From the NCBI RefSeq assembly GCF_021730395.1, contig NC_069362.1, positions 90,660,001 to 90,724,000 of the forward strand: 64,000 bases of DNA, read 5' to 3'. The notes under the pieces are model-generated. The model saw nothing but the letters and a program-made list of their open reading frames with translations, did not search any database and had not been told where the DNA came from. This DNA comes from Mercenaria mercenaria. Its lineage: Eukaryota > Mollusca > Bivalvia > Venerida > Veneridae. Both the position numbers and the translations under genes were made by a program. Position 1 is the first letter of the stretch, and every line of letters begins with the position of its first letter. Positions 34,374 through 45,469 of the stretch are shown one piece after another.

Positions 34374-35192
34374 TTAAGGTTTCGATGGAGGCCTTGAGAA
34401 ACAAAAATCAAACAACACCAAATCATAGAAAGAAAGAGTTGTTTGACATGAAAATTGAACAGCATGTAAAACATGTATATTACTTTACGAAACAAGTGTC
34501 AGTATACTGATATAAACATTGAATTCCGGAAAAGGGCTGCCAAAAGGGGCTCCACTTCCGGACAGTTAAACGCCTTTAAAAACTCACCATTTTCAAAGAA
34601 CTGTTACACATGTTCGTTTTGATGCATTTGCAATAGCGTGCGAGTGGTGAAATTTCGCATAACAAGGTGGAACACAGTTTTCAGCAATTGTTTATCTTTA
34701 TTTCTTTACAAATGGCATTCATTTTCAAAGGGAGACAACTGTTCCCGATTATTTTAAGTACAAATGGCATTCATTTTCAAAGGGAAACAACTTTTTCCGA
34801 TTATTTTAAGTAATCTTTGAGAAAAAGTTGTCTCCCTTTGAAAATGAATGCCATTTGTAAAGAAAAAAAGATAAACAATTGCTGAAAACTATGTTCCACC
34901 TTGTTACGTGAAATTTCACCACTCGCACGCTATTGCAAATGCATCAAAACAAACATGTGTAACAGTTCTTTGAAAATGGTGAGTTTTTAAAGGCGTTTAA
35001 CTGTCCGGAAGTGGAGCCCCTTTAGGCAGCCCTTTTCCGGAATTCAATGTTTATATCAGTATACTGACACTTGTTTCGTAAAGTAATATACATGTTTTAC
35101 ATGCTGTTCAATTTTCATGTCAAACAACTCTTTCTTTCTATGATTTGGTGTTGTTTGATTTTTGTTTCTCAAGGCCTCCATCGAAACCTTAA
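34374..35192. repeat. 819-bp palindrome (inverted repeat with arms of about 390 bp)
   Basis: TTAAGGTTTCGATGGAGGCC (34374) is mirrored by GGCCTCCATCGAAACCTTAA ending at 35192. The arms stay nearly identical through TTCCGGAAAAGGGCTGCC / GGCAGCCCTTTTCCGGAA to the centre near 34783. The centre contains a short direct repeat (CAAATGGCATTCATTTTCAA, at about 34710 and 34763). Few substitutions separate the arms, so it is recent or under gene conversion. It is about 0.6 kb upstream of the synaptotagmin start codon, on the side where the promoter may lie. No coding domain was found; the open frames over it are mirror images. Confidence 0.92.
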
Positions 35193-35779
35193 AATGGCTC
35201 GTTGTGAATGGACAGCCTTTGGGCCGGTGTATAGCATTGTTACATGTGCAGCATATATACAGCATCGTTTCATATTTTTGGATAAATACGACCTGACAAT
35301 TCACTACATATAGTATTAGATTTATAGGCTGAACATCACTAAATCCGGCTGTTCTTTATTTCATATAAAATCCACTCACTTTATAACGGTTTTTCATAGA
35401 CTTACATTCTCATAAAGAACTATATCGCTACTTTAGAAAAACAAAAAAAAGGGGGGTGTTAACTTTTATATAAGAAAATTACAGTTCATTAAATACAAAC
35501 CATCTGAATTTACTCCTTTTCACTTCTTTCAATTTCTCTTTTCAAAACATTAACATGTGATAGGAACATGCCGATTTCGATAGAATGCTATGTGATACAT
35601 ACTGAAACGCGGTAGAGTAAAAGAAAACACGATGCTATTGAGAAAGGGCACGAGGAAAGTGAGAAAGAATAGCACTATTTATATTTGTACTACGTGTGTC
35701 TAGACCTGCGGAGGCTTACATTTGATTTGGTAGTGATCTGCCTTTAAAACATTGTCATGACGTCACTCCTTTGTTCTCG

Positions 35780-36019
35780 CTGTACTGTATTTTTAATATT
35801 GGACTGCTTTCAATGGGACTTAGTTCAGTATTTTCCACGTGGAGTCCAATATTATTTTAATATCGGACTGTGTATTTAATATTGGACTGCACGAGGAAAA
35901 CGATTTATATACAAAATCAATGTCTTCGTGTAGTCCAATATTTATCAATACATGTAGCGTAATTCCATACAGAAATATTGTAATCAAATGAAAGCAGTCC
36001 AATAAAATGACACAGTACT
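35780..36019. mobile_element. MITE with terminal and internal inverted repeats, about 240 bp
   Basis: The ends TGTACTG...ATTGGACTGCTTTCA and TGAAAGCAGTCCAAT...CAGTAC are inverted. GGACTCCAC-type and AGTCCAAT boxes repeat inside in both orientations. No coding capacity. Confidence 0.65.
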
Positions 36020-36299
36020 ATAATAAAAGGGAAAATTAATATCAAAATTAAATTTTATGTATAGATCAAGATGCAAAATTTTAAAAATAGCATTATACAT
36101 ATATGTATTCTGCATGCGTCAACGTAGTCTTACTCCTTAAACGACGTTTCCCTAGAGCAATAATTTCTTCCAGTTTTAAAAATTGTGCAAGAATTTATTG
36201 CTCTCTATTGAAAAAGCAGTTTTATAAGACCAATCATGATAGTTCTTTTAGGCCGTACTGTCAATAGCCTTTATGATTTTGTTAAGTTTAAATGAAATG

Positions 36300-36545
36300 T
36301 CATCAATACTTTTCAAGTAATGCTCCGGAAAAAGCCTTATTTTGTATAATAAAGGGAGATAATCCAACAGCTAGGTAAGGTAGAGCTATGGTTCTTTGAC
36401 ACTGCTCTTTGATTGCTCTATGATTATGTGAAATTTTAATAAAATGCCGTTAATACCTTTTAAGTTATACAACGGACGGACGGGCGGACGGACGGAAAGA
36501 CGCACAAAGTGTCAACCAAAGTGCTCGCCCTTCGGGAAGCATAAA
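36300..36545. repeat. intergenic repeat ending in an (ACGG)n tract and hairpin
   Basis: An AAAGGGAGATAATCC block is followed by GGACGGACGGGCGGACGGACGG (36474-36496) and, 40 bp on, GCCCTTCGGGAAGC. Tract plus hairpin is the same arrangement as at about 3200 and 50560, suggesting related 3' ends of a mobile family. Confidence 0.55.
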
Positions 36546-36727
36546 AATAATAGTAATACTAATTTGCGATATACGAAAATTAGGTGAAGCATTGCATCAT
36601 CGTATACATGGCTCATATTTTGTTATGTCACATTCCACATTTCCCGTATTTATCCGTTCATCTGTACATAGAAAAAACTAAACAAATGCTTACACGTTAA
36701 TGTTCATGTAAAGCCCTGAAAATGATA

Positions 36728-36940
36728 TGAGCCGCGCTGTGGGAAAACGAACAGAGTGCGTTTGCGACCAGCATGGATCAAGATTAGCCTGCGCATCCAC
36801 GTAGTCTGGGCAGGATTCATACTGTTCGATAACAGTTTGTCTAATGGCATTAGGCTTTGAAAGCGAACAGCATGGATCCTGGCCAGACTGCGCAGGCTGG
36901 TCGCAAAACCAATATGTTGGTTTTCCTATGGTGCAGCTCA
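36728..36940. mobile_element. palindromic MITE, family P1, copy 4
   Basis: Ends TGAGCCGCGCTGTGGG / CCTATGGTGCAGCTCA. It is the most diverged of the five copies, with several changes in each arm and a shortened right core (GACTGCGCAGGCTGGTCGC). Confidence 0.85.
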
Positions 36941-38200
36941 TAGATTTGTTGGGTATTGACAGTTACAGTTTATGTTTATTTAAGTATTACATCCGTATTG
37001 AAAAAAAACTGTAAAAAAAACAGGATGTTCATTTAAAAAAAAATAAACGTTTATTGCACCCTACGTAGAATAAATTGCCTTTATTTCTTGTATTTGAAGC
37101 CAGTGTGAAGCATTTGCTCACATTTGTTCAGTCTGTGAGATGGCCTATTCGGAAAGAAAAAGGAACTGCAATTAAGGGACACATGTACTTGCATGAACCT
37201 AAGTTTTGTCGAAATATCTTTTAATTTTGTACTCGTATATTCTATTTCATTCTATGCTATTTTATGAAATACTGAGATTTTAGTGAAAATAAATCTAATA
37301 GATTCAAAGTGAATGATATTAAATATATTTTTCAGTATTTCAGTTGGGACTACATTAAACATCCGTTGTAATAATAACAACATAAATACGAGTAGCTTCG
37401 AGTGCATCAATAAAAATCATACTGAAAGCAAGTTTTCCTTAGTTGTCTGCATCCGCCTCGCCACTATGCGTCTAAAGGAACGAAAATAATATGATTTGTA
37501 CTTACCAGTAGCTGTATCCGATAATATATTAAAATGTCTGTTCTGTAAGTCTTCTTGCACTAAATTTGAAGATTTTCGGGCAAGTTCATGTACAACCCAA
37601 CAAAAACTGTCATTGAACTAATAAATCGCAACAGTATATTGTCAGGCGTGTAAACAAACAACCCATTTTCTCATTCAGTGCACATGCAGCATTCATTTTC
37701 TCCAGCTGTCCGATTTCAACTATACTTTCAGCGAAACATTATCATAATCCGCCATACCCTTGTAATTTTTAACACAAAGAAAGTTTCCTTGTACACATTT
37801 AAATAAAAAAACATAATCACTTTATCCTAGCCATGAATTAAAATAAATCCTTTCTAAAATGTCACAAAATTTATCTCCTCCCGCCGCCACTCATGAGAAT
37901 ACTACTGCTTATTCCGTACATCAGTGTACATGTGTAAACACAATTAATAGCATCACGAGAATCCCGGGCTAACGAAAGTCCAATATCACGAAGGCGAGAA
38001 ACCCGAGAAAAACGCAATCGTGCATTATGAGAAAAACGTGCGTAAAATTGTCATGAGGATATACAGGGTATTTCATAATCATATAGCAACTTTTATTAAA
38101 TGCATTAATGTGAATAAAAACCGAATTAATTCAAGAATATTTTACGTCAATGGTTTATACGTAATTTTTTATAGGTTATGTCATAAAAACAATGTTTTAA
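36941..38200. other. intergenic sequence with a possible non-coding exon
   Basis: No coding region recognised. On the minus strand, acttacag|AACAGACATT and GCTACTG|gtaagtac (37506-37541) form a well-shaped 36-bp exon. It lies 3.7 kb upstream of the synaptotagmin start codon and could be a 5' UTR exon of that gene. Confidence 0.3.
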
Positions 38201-38616
38201 GTAAGATATAAGCCTCAAACGATCCAATATGTAAAATACTGGACGGTCCTCAGCGCTAACGCGCTTCGGACAGTCCAGTATTTTACATATTAACCCGCCC
38301 GCTTAGCTCAGTAGGTAGAGCGTCGGTCTACGGATCGCCGGGTCGCGAGTTCGATCCTATGGCGGGGCGTATGTTCTCCGTGACTATTTGATAAACGACA
38401 TTGTGTCTCAAATCATTGGTCCTCCACCTCTGATTCATGTGGGGAAGTTGGCAGTTACTTGCGGAGAACAGGTTTGTACTGGTACAGAATCCAGGAACAC
38501 TGGTTAGGTTAACTGCCCGCCGTTACATGACTGAAATACTGTTGAAAAACGGCGTTAAACCCAAAACAAACAAACAAAATTTTACATATTGGATCGTTTT
38601 CGTCTTATATCCTATA
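38201..38616. mobile_element. palindromic MITE split by a SINE
   Basis: GATATAAGCCTCAAACGATCC-AATATGTAAAATACTGGAC at the left is matched inverted by GTCCAGTATTTTACATATT and, after the SINE, GGATCGTTTTCGTCTTATATC. Taking out 38292-38578 and one target-duplication copy restores a continuous inverted repeat of about 120 bp. Confidence 0.85.
38292..38578 (+). mobile_element. tRNA-derived SINE with a 12-bp target-site duplication
   Basis: The head begins CCCGCCCGCTTAGCTCAGTA. The A box is TAGCTCAGTAGGTAGAGC and the B box GAGTTCGATCC; CCCGCC pairs with GGCGGG as an acceptor stem. The body contains CTCCACCTCTGATTCATGTG and CAGAATCCAGGAACACTGGTTAG. The tail is GTTGAAAAACGGCGTTAAACCC followed by AAACAAACAAACAAAA. 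ATTTTACATATT occurs on both sides (38280-38291 and 38579-38590) as the target duplication. A second copy lies inverted at 40182-40464. Confidence 0.93.
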
Positions 38617-39170
38617 CATAATGCAAACAATTGATGCAAGTAAACTTTACAGCTGACTGGCGCTTTAAAAAGTTGGTACATGTACTATCCCAAGTTTGCA
38701 ATATAAAAGGTAACATCTGGGAATATAGACTGATGCAACGGCGTCGGTGTATGCATTGTTAATGTCCTTTATTGGTCTTTATTACGTGCCTTCCCTGGAA
38801 AATGTTTGTGTTATATTGATAAAATGCCCGTATTCACGTTCTTGTTCTAGTTAAAGCATAAAGCTGATATTGAATGAATAGGTAACATGCTTTATAAGTA
38901 TATGTGCTAGAGAACACAGCGTTAAGAAGGCGTATAGAACTCGACAGTTGGTATACGTAACATGTATTTCTTAACGTTTATACAATCTTATTGTATCACT
39001 ACCACATATATTTCTGTATTCGCTTTAGTAAAAGCGGCGGTGTGAACTCAAGTGTTCTAACAGACATTGTGGGTATTTCAATACTGCGGTCTCTCCTTAC
39101 TTGTTCAGATAAGGCAGTTCTGCAGGTTCGTTTCATTTTTTTTTTTTTTTTTTTGTATAATGTAAAATAA
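38617..39170. other. intergenic sequence
   Basis: No gene or clear repeat was recognised; an oligo-T run is at 39138-39153. Confidence 0.35.
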
Positions 39171-39720
39171 GATGAAAGCCTGATACTTCAAAATATACTT
39201 AATAAAAGAGATAGGTTCGCTTGATTTTTTGCTGGACTGATTTGGAAAAACTGGACTTCTATAGGAGTCTGTGGGAAAATCACAATTTTGATTACATTTT
39301 CGCAAATAGAATTGTTTCTACAACGTAGATTTTAATTAAACCTCTCATATACATAAACTAACTTTTGCTCTATAATTTTGTGAAATAAAATGTATAGGTC
39401 TATGTGCTTGTTTTTAAGATACATGTATTTGCCGATGAATAAAGAGATCAGCACATTTCGAGCTAATTTAGAGACATAATTTGGAATTATTAAAAGTGTC
39501 AAACTTGTAATATCATATTTTATCTCTAGAAAGATGGTAACGTTGCCGTTGTAATAATTTTAATGACCGGTGGCATCTAACTCATGAAATGATTTTTATT
39601 TCCCTTTGCCGAGTCTAAGCTTTATTCTAGGTTATCTGGATAAAAGACGTAACGACGTTACTTCTGCTTTATCAAACGTGCAGAACTACTCTAATCGGAA
39701 ATGTCCGTGTAACGTTATTT
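39170..39720 (+). repeat. diverged dispersed repeat, copy A
   Basis: Shares an ordered series of blocks with the reverse complement of 60640-61260: ATAGATTTTAAT-type, TGTGAAATAAAATG, GTCAAACTTGTAA, GGTAACGTTGCCGTT, AAATGATTTTTATTTCC, CCGAGTCTAAGCTTTAT and CGTTACTTC. Identity is low, so this is an old family of at least 500 bp. No coding capacity was seen in either copy. Confidence 0.65.
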
Positions 39721-40181
39721 ATACGGAAAACTTATATTATCAAGTGAAGTAACTGGCTGTACAAAATGCCAATTTAAACTGACTTCTGTTCCCTGAAGTT
39801 TTATTGGAATTCTTTCCTGAAGAATTGCATGTATTTTGGTAAGTACATACCATCTTAAAGAAATTTGCTGGTTATGATAAAAAGTGCAGGCAGATCTTAA
39901 ATATATTATATAACAATATGTGATATGAACAGGTGGGCTAAGTCCAGTTAGTGCACTAGCAATAAAATTAATATCAGTACATTTTGTTAATAATATGTCG
40001 ATCGTGAATACGGCATTTTGTCATGTTTATTTCTTACAAGAAGAAAATGTATAATTTTCATTTCAAAAATGCTATTTACATTTTTTCTTTCGTTTTTTTG
40101 TTATGACATCACATTATGTCGCATAAACACTTTAATGACTATGATACTAATAACTTAAATTAAGTGCATTATGTGATTTAT

Positions 40182-40464
40182 GTTTGTTTATTTTGGGTTT
40201 AACGCCGTTGTTCAACAGTGTTTCAGTTATGTAACTGCGGGCAGTTAACCTAACCAGTGTTCCTGGACTCTGTACCAGTAAAAACCTGTTCTCCGCAAGT
40301 AATGCCAACTTTCCCCACATGAATCAGAGGTGGAGGACGAATGATTTCAGACACAATGTCTTTTATCAAATCGTCACGGAGAACATACGCCTCGCCCAGG
40401 GCTCGAACTCACGATCCCGCGATACGTAGATTTGTGCTGTCCCTATTGAGCTAAGCGGGTGGGC
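40182..40464 (-). mobile_element. tRNA-derived SINE, second copy, inverted
   Basis: The reverse complement has the same head, body and GTTAAACCC-AAATAAACAAAC tail as 38292-38578, with more substitutions (for example in the anticodon arm). A short TTTATG on each side may be the target duplication. Confidence 0.9.
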
Positions 40465-40839
40465 TTTATGAGTCGATAAAGTGTAAATAGCACGCTACAG
40501 GAACTGCTAAAGATGATGTGTATGGACGTTTCATATACTACACGTGGTTCGCGTGGTTTTACAATATTGGCTTTCAAACTCATAACTAATTGCATGATGA
40601 TATTTCCAACATTATGTTAACTGTCTTAGCACTTCTCTCTTCGCACTCTATCAGGATGATGCATTCGTTTCTCCCACTACCATTTTTAAAGACAATTTAA
40701 TCAACGACATCCAGATACTTGAAACTAAGGAAATGACAATCGGCAAAAGTCGTATTCTTCGTGTGCAATGTCACATTCTCCGTTTTCTACGAAAAGTTAT
40801 GTACGCACTGAACTATATCTTATATAGTTGGCTTTATTT

Positions 40840-40861
40840 GGGGGGGGGGGGGGGGGGGGGG
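40840..40861 (+). repeat. G22 homopolymer
   Basis: A run of 22 G. The rest of the neighbourhood is AT-rich. Its true length is uncertain in any assembly. Confidence 0.9.
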
Positions 40862-41269
40862 ATTGCGTTCTTTGAATGTAGATATTTCTATTTACTCTTT
40901 ATATTTTAACATAATGCAATAAATAAATAAGTATCTAAATAAAAAGGTTGAACAATTCTCTATTGAACCTGGATCAGAACCAAAAATAGACAAATAAAAT
41001 TATATTTACTTTTGATTAATGGCACAAGCATAACGTCAATAAAATTTATTAGCATACAACATACATTTCAACCATTTTACAACGATGTTATGATACAAGA
41101 AAACAGGGATGCCTCTAGATCGATCATCTGAATTTCACCGCTGAACTGAACAATTTTGGTAGACGGTCGCAAAAGAAAAAAAATCTGTAAAATTTAGTTA
41201 TAGTAAAATTGGACAAGAAGATTTTTAAAGTTCCCATATACATATAGTAAATAGTGACTATGCATTTTC

Positions 41270-41480
41270 TTCTTTCTAGAATAATTTGAATAAACTTGGT
41301 ATAAGGTCACTGAACATTTCTGTGTAGATATTTCAAAGTAAAACCAGCAGTTTCTTCAGAAATTTGTAAAGCGTCTACAGCATACATACGGGGAAAAGTT
41401 ACCATGCCTGCCTGAAGTCATAGTGTCGAATAAATATGAACACTGGGAGTAATTTGAAAGACTTTGGTCTATTATAGGTA
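41270..41480. repeat. single monomer of the 'GGTCACC' repeat family
   Basis: AATTTGAATAAACTTGGTATAAGGTCACTGAACATTTCTGTG-type sequence is a diverged monomer of the family that fills 45490-47150 and 61750-62100. Confidence 0.5.
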
Positions 41481-42455
41481 ATATAACAATAAAAGAAATT
41501 GTTCTTTGTTTCATATAAAATTCAGTTACTTCAGATCGATATTGATATTTTTTTTCTAGATTTTTACTTCGTCAAAGACCTATTTTCCCCAAGACATCCA
41601 TACATTTGCTTCAAGAAAACGAAACGAAAAGGGGTGTTGAATACACGGGCTGTAAACACTGGCTCCGACTCTTTATGGAAGTGAGTTGAAAAAGAGCCAG
41701 TGATACTTCCGACGACAGATCGTTTGCTAATAACTTAAAAGTGTTAACACCCTGATAAATTATTTAATGTGCTTTGGCTCCCACTCTGGTTCTAAGCGCC
41801 TCCTCTGTGTCGCTGGCTCCTCCTCTTGGCCAAAAATACACATAGACAGTAGTAATCCGCCAAAAATGCACGTATATTATACAGTAATTAAACATTCTTT
41901 TCAATAACATCTTAACGATGACTTTGAAATCTCTGACTTATGTAAATTAGGGCGAAATACATAGACATATGTCCACTTTCGGTTTAATTCGGTCTTGTTT
42001 CACAACTTTCAAAAGTTCTCATGTCAAGAAATGCTTTCGCTCTGCAGATCGACCTGCATACATAAGAAGTTTAACCAATTCTGAGTGGAATAGCATTGCC
42101 CTTTTTTTGAAATAAGGACTTAAATTTGTTACAAAAAGTAAAATATAAACTCACCCTCTGTCTTTGTTTACATTTCTCGTGTAGTTCCGGTCCACAGTAA
42201 ACAACTCAAAAAAATGTGAAGCATGGAGAGTGTCTTACTTTATGTAAAATACATTTCACGAGTGAAATAATGCCCATTTGGCAAATGCGCTAAAAAAATG
42301 GAAAAGTTAGTATCTATTTACCCTGTATAAGGGACGCTTTTCGCCTACACCAAGGAGGCATATTTTGACCTTATTACTGCTATATAACCTAGAGGTTCTC
42401 CTTGTGATCATTTGTGTAAAAATATTTTGAAACCAAGTCTGCTATTACTGACAAT

Positions 42456-43715
42456 TTCCACTTTAGCGTTGCAACGATAACTACCGTACGAAAGACCGGT
42501 AGGGTACGGTGTTCCGTTTGGACAATCGTGACTTTATTTAATACTAAACCGCGATGCACGATGGTACGATGACGAAAACGCGATGGAACGATGGCACGAT
42601 GATGAAACAACGATGGTACGATGGTGAAAACGCGATGGTGCGATTGTACGTCATTGTAACATCGCGTTTTCACCATCGTATCATCGCGTTTTCGCCATCG
42701 TGTCATCGCGTTTTCACCATCGTTCCATCGCGTTTTCACCATCGTATCATCGTACCATCGCGTTTTCATCATCGTACCATCGCGTTTTCACCATCGTACC
42801 ATCGCGGTTTCACCATCGTACCATCGCGTTTTCAACATCGTACCATCGCGTTTTCACCTACGTACCATCGCCTTCCGGTTAGAAATGCGTAGTTCCGTGC
42901 ACTTGTATTTTTGTCAACAAGCACTTGTATTTTTGTCAACAATAGATTAATGTATCTCAATGTATTTTGTGGGAAGAAATTTACCACTTAGATTCTGCTG
43001 TTTTGCAAAATATTTTACAAAATGTTCAGTTCTCAGTTCATTAAAACTGTGTAAAAGCAAGGCAACGTCCTTTGTATTTTATGTATGCATGGAAAGTAAA
43101 TAAAAAGCTTGATGTAATAGTCACATGATATTATTCAAACTCAGCTTATTCTTGTTAGGATGTAGAAGGTACATAGTGCAATGTGAAAATGAGATTGTAT
43201 CAAGCCTGTATTCTACTGACAAATATACACTGTGCGTGACCTCCGGAAGGCGATGGTACGATGGTGAAAATACGATGGTACGATGGTGATAACGCGATGG
43301 TACGATGTTGAAAACGCGATTACACGATGGTGAAAACGCGATGGTACGATGGTGATAATGCGATGGTACAATGATGAAAACGCGATGGCACGATGATGAA
43401 AACGCGATGGTACGATGATGAAAACGCGATGGTACGATGATACGATGGTGAAAACGCAATAACACGATGGTGAAAACGCGATGGTACAATGACGTACAAT
43501 CGCACCATCGCGATTTCATCATCGTGCCATCGCGTTTTCACCATCGTACCATCGTTGTTTCATCATCGTGCCATCGTTCCATCGCGTTTTCGTCATCGTA
43601 CCATCGTGCATCGCGGTTTAGTATTAAATAAAGTCACGATTGTCCAAACGGAACACAGTACCCTACCGGTCTTTCGTACGGTAGTTATCGTTGCAACGCT
43701 AAAGTGGAAATTGTC
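42456..43715. mobile_element. foldback-like element with satellite-filled inverted arms
   Basis: The outer ends GACAATTTCCACTTTAGCGT and its reverse complement (ending about 43717) lead into 80 bp of matching unique sequence (ACCGTACGAAAGACCGGTAG, GGACAATCGTGACTTTATTT). Then come arms of a short tandem repeat (CGATGGTACGATGGTGAAAACG and its complement) at 42550-42876 and 43240-43620. The arms meet a unique centre of about 360 bp at CCTTCCGG / CCGGAAGG. Long inverted arms made of short tandem repeats are the design of Drosophila FB/Galileo foldback transposons. No transposase is present, so it would be non-autonomous. Open frames rich in H-H-R-V-F here are translations of the satellite. Confidence 0.8.
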
Positions 43716-43868
43716 ATCATCGTGCCATTGCGTTTTCGCCATTGTTCTATCGTTGTTTCATCATCGTGCTATCGCACCATCGCGTTTTCGTCATCGTACC
43801 ATCGTGCATCGCGGTTAAGGATTCAATAAAATGTCACGATTGTCCAAACGGAAAACCGTAGTAGGGAC
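43716..43868. repeat. partial second copy of the foldback arm end
   Basis: The arm end is repeated after 43715 (CATCATCGTGCCATTGCGTT through CACGATTGTCCAAACGGAAAACCGTA). The remainder, CTGTCTTTCGTACTACCGAT, lies at 45467, beyond the next element. Confidence 0.7.
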
Positions 43869-45466
43869 ATTTCAGTTTCACGAATTCACGACTGCAACTT
43901 CATGAATTCACGATTTCAGCTTCATGAATTCACGATTACAACTTCTTGAATTAACGATTTCCCCTTCACAAATTCACGATTTCAATTTCATGAATTCACA
44001 ATTTGAACTTCACGATTTCAATTTCATGAATTCACGATTTCAACTTCATGAATTCATGATTTCAGCTTCATAATTCACGATTACGACTTCATGAATTCAC
44101 GATTTCAACTTCTTGAATTCACGATTTCCCCTTCACGAATTCACGATTTCAACTTCATAAATTCAACTTCATGAATTCACAATTTGAGCTTCACAATTTC
44201 AATTTCATGAATTCAAGATTTCAACTTCACGAATTCACGATTTCAACTTCATGAATTCAAGATGACAACAAAATTGACAACGACCTTTTATGTCAATTAA
44301 TCAGTTTATTATCTATTTAAACTATGTTAATAAATAAATTAATATAAATTGATAATAAAAACAAATTTGCATATTTGTGTTTCTCATCATTCTAATGGTA
44401 ACAATGGACCCTCGCATAGATACTATACATTCCTAGAATGTGCCATTTAGAGTCAGCAAATTGAGAATACACATGCCAGGAGCCAATGGCATATTGTAAT
44501 TTCTTAAGATGTCAACAGATTAACATCCAAATTTAGTCTCCTTAAAACTAAGAAGCTGTTCATTTACATTTTGCCTTTATTGCTAAATGTTGATTTCTTA
44601 AAAAAAAATTTAAATTGACTTTTATACTGAATTGTTGTTTCAAAGTTTTTTATACAAATTGTTTAGCATACAAATTCTGTACTTTTAATTTTAAGATATT
44701 TTTAATTAAATCCTTTTTCTAATTTCATATGAAATTTTATCAATCTCTGTTTTCAAATTGATATTTGTTTTATTAAATTGTTGTTTTATAGGTTTTACTA
44801 GATATTTTTTAAGTGACAAATAACGCACTTTTCATTTCAATATAGGTCAAAGTATATTTATTTCATATTTCTATTAAAGATGACATCAAGTATTGATAAA
44901 TTAGTAATATTACTAAAAGTAATTCATTGCACTGAAATTTTAACAATCTACTTACAATTCTTTATTCAATGTGGTAATTATACATGCATTTTAACTAGAA
45001 ATTATAATTTCAGTTTGTTTGCATTCATCAAGCAGTTATTTTAAATAATTTTAATTAATGAATATTTTAGCAAAGGCATGAGCAAAACCTCAGTGCTCCT
45101 TTCAGTAGAATATATTAGAGGTTTGTCGTCACATGACCAAGAAGAAATGAATTTAAGTAGTTGAAATCGTGAATTCGTGAAGTTGAATTCGTGATGTTAA
45201 AGTCGTGAATTCGTGAAGTTGAAATAGTGAAGTTCAAAACGCGAATTTATGAAGTTGAATTCGTGAAGTTGAAACTGTGAAACTGAAATCGTGAATTTCA
45301 AAACGTGAATTCATGAAGTTGAAAGCGTGAATTTGTGTAGTTGAAATCGTGAATTCGTGAAGTTGACATCGTGAGTTCAAGAAGTTGAAATCGTGAATTC
45401 ATTAAGTTGAAATCGTGACTTCATGAAGCTACAATCGTGAATTCATGAAGTTGAAATGTCCCTACC
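43869..45466. mobile_element. second foldback-like element, arms of TTCACGAATTCA repeats
   Basis: The ends are GTAGGGACATTTCA (43869) and TGAAATGTCCCTAC (45466). The left arm (to about 44270) is built of about 22-bp units such as TTCATGAATTCACGATTTCAAC; the right arm (45155-45455) has the complementary units, for example GAAATCGTGAATTCGTGAAG. The centre of about 880 bp is AT-rich with no frame. The sequences outside both ends continue each other (AACCGTA ... CTGTCTTTCGTAC), so this element seems to have landed in a copy of the first foldback element. Confidence 0.8.
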
Positions 45467-45469
45467 TGT

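Noticed and set aside
34441-35313. Open frames on both strands at the 819-bp palindrome
   Set aside because: Mirror-image translations of the palindrome with no domain; the same peptide end appears from both arms.
42550-43815. CRISPR-like array
   Set aside because: Short repeats are contiguous, inverted and without unique spacers, in eukaryotic DNA.
42389-43818. Several open frames rich in His-His-Arg and Phe-Ser-Pro
   Set aside because: They translate the CGATGGTACGATGG satellite in the foldback arms; frames exist on both strands because the repeat length suits all of them.
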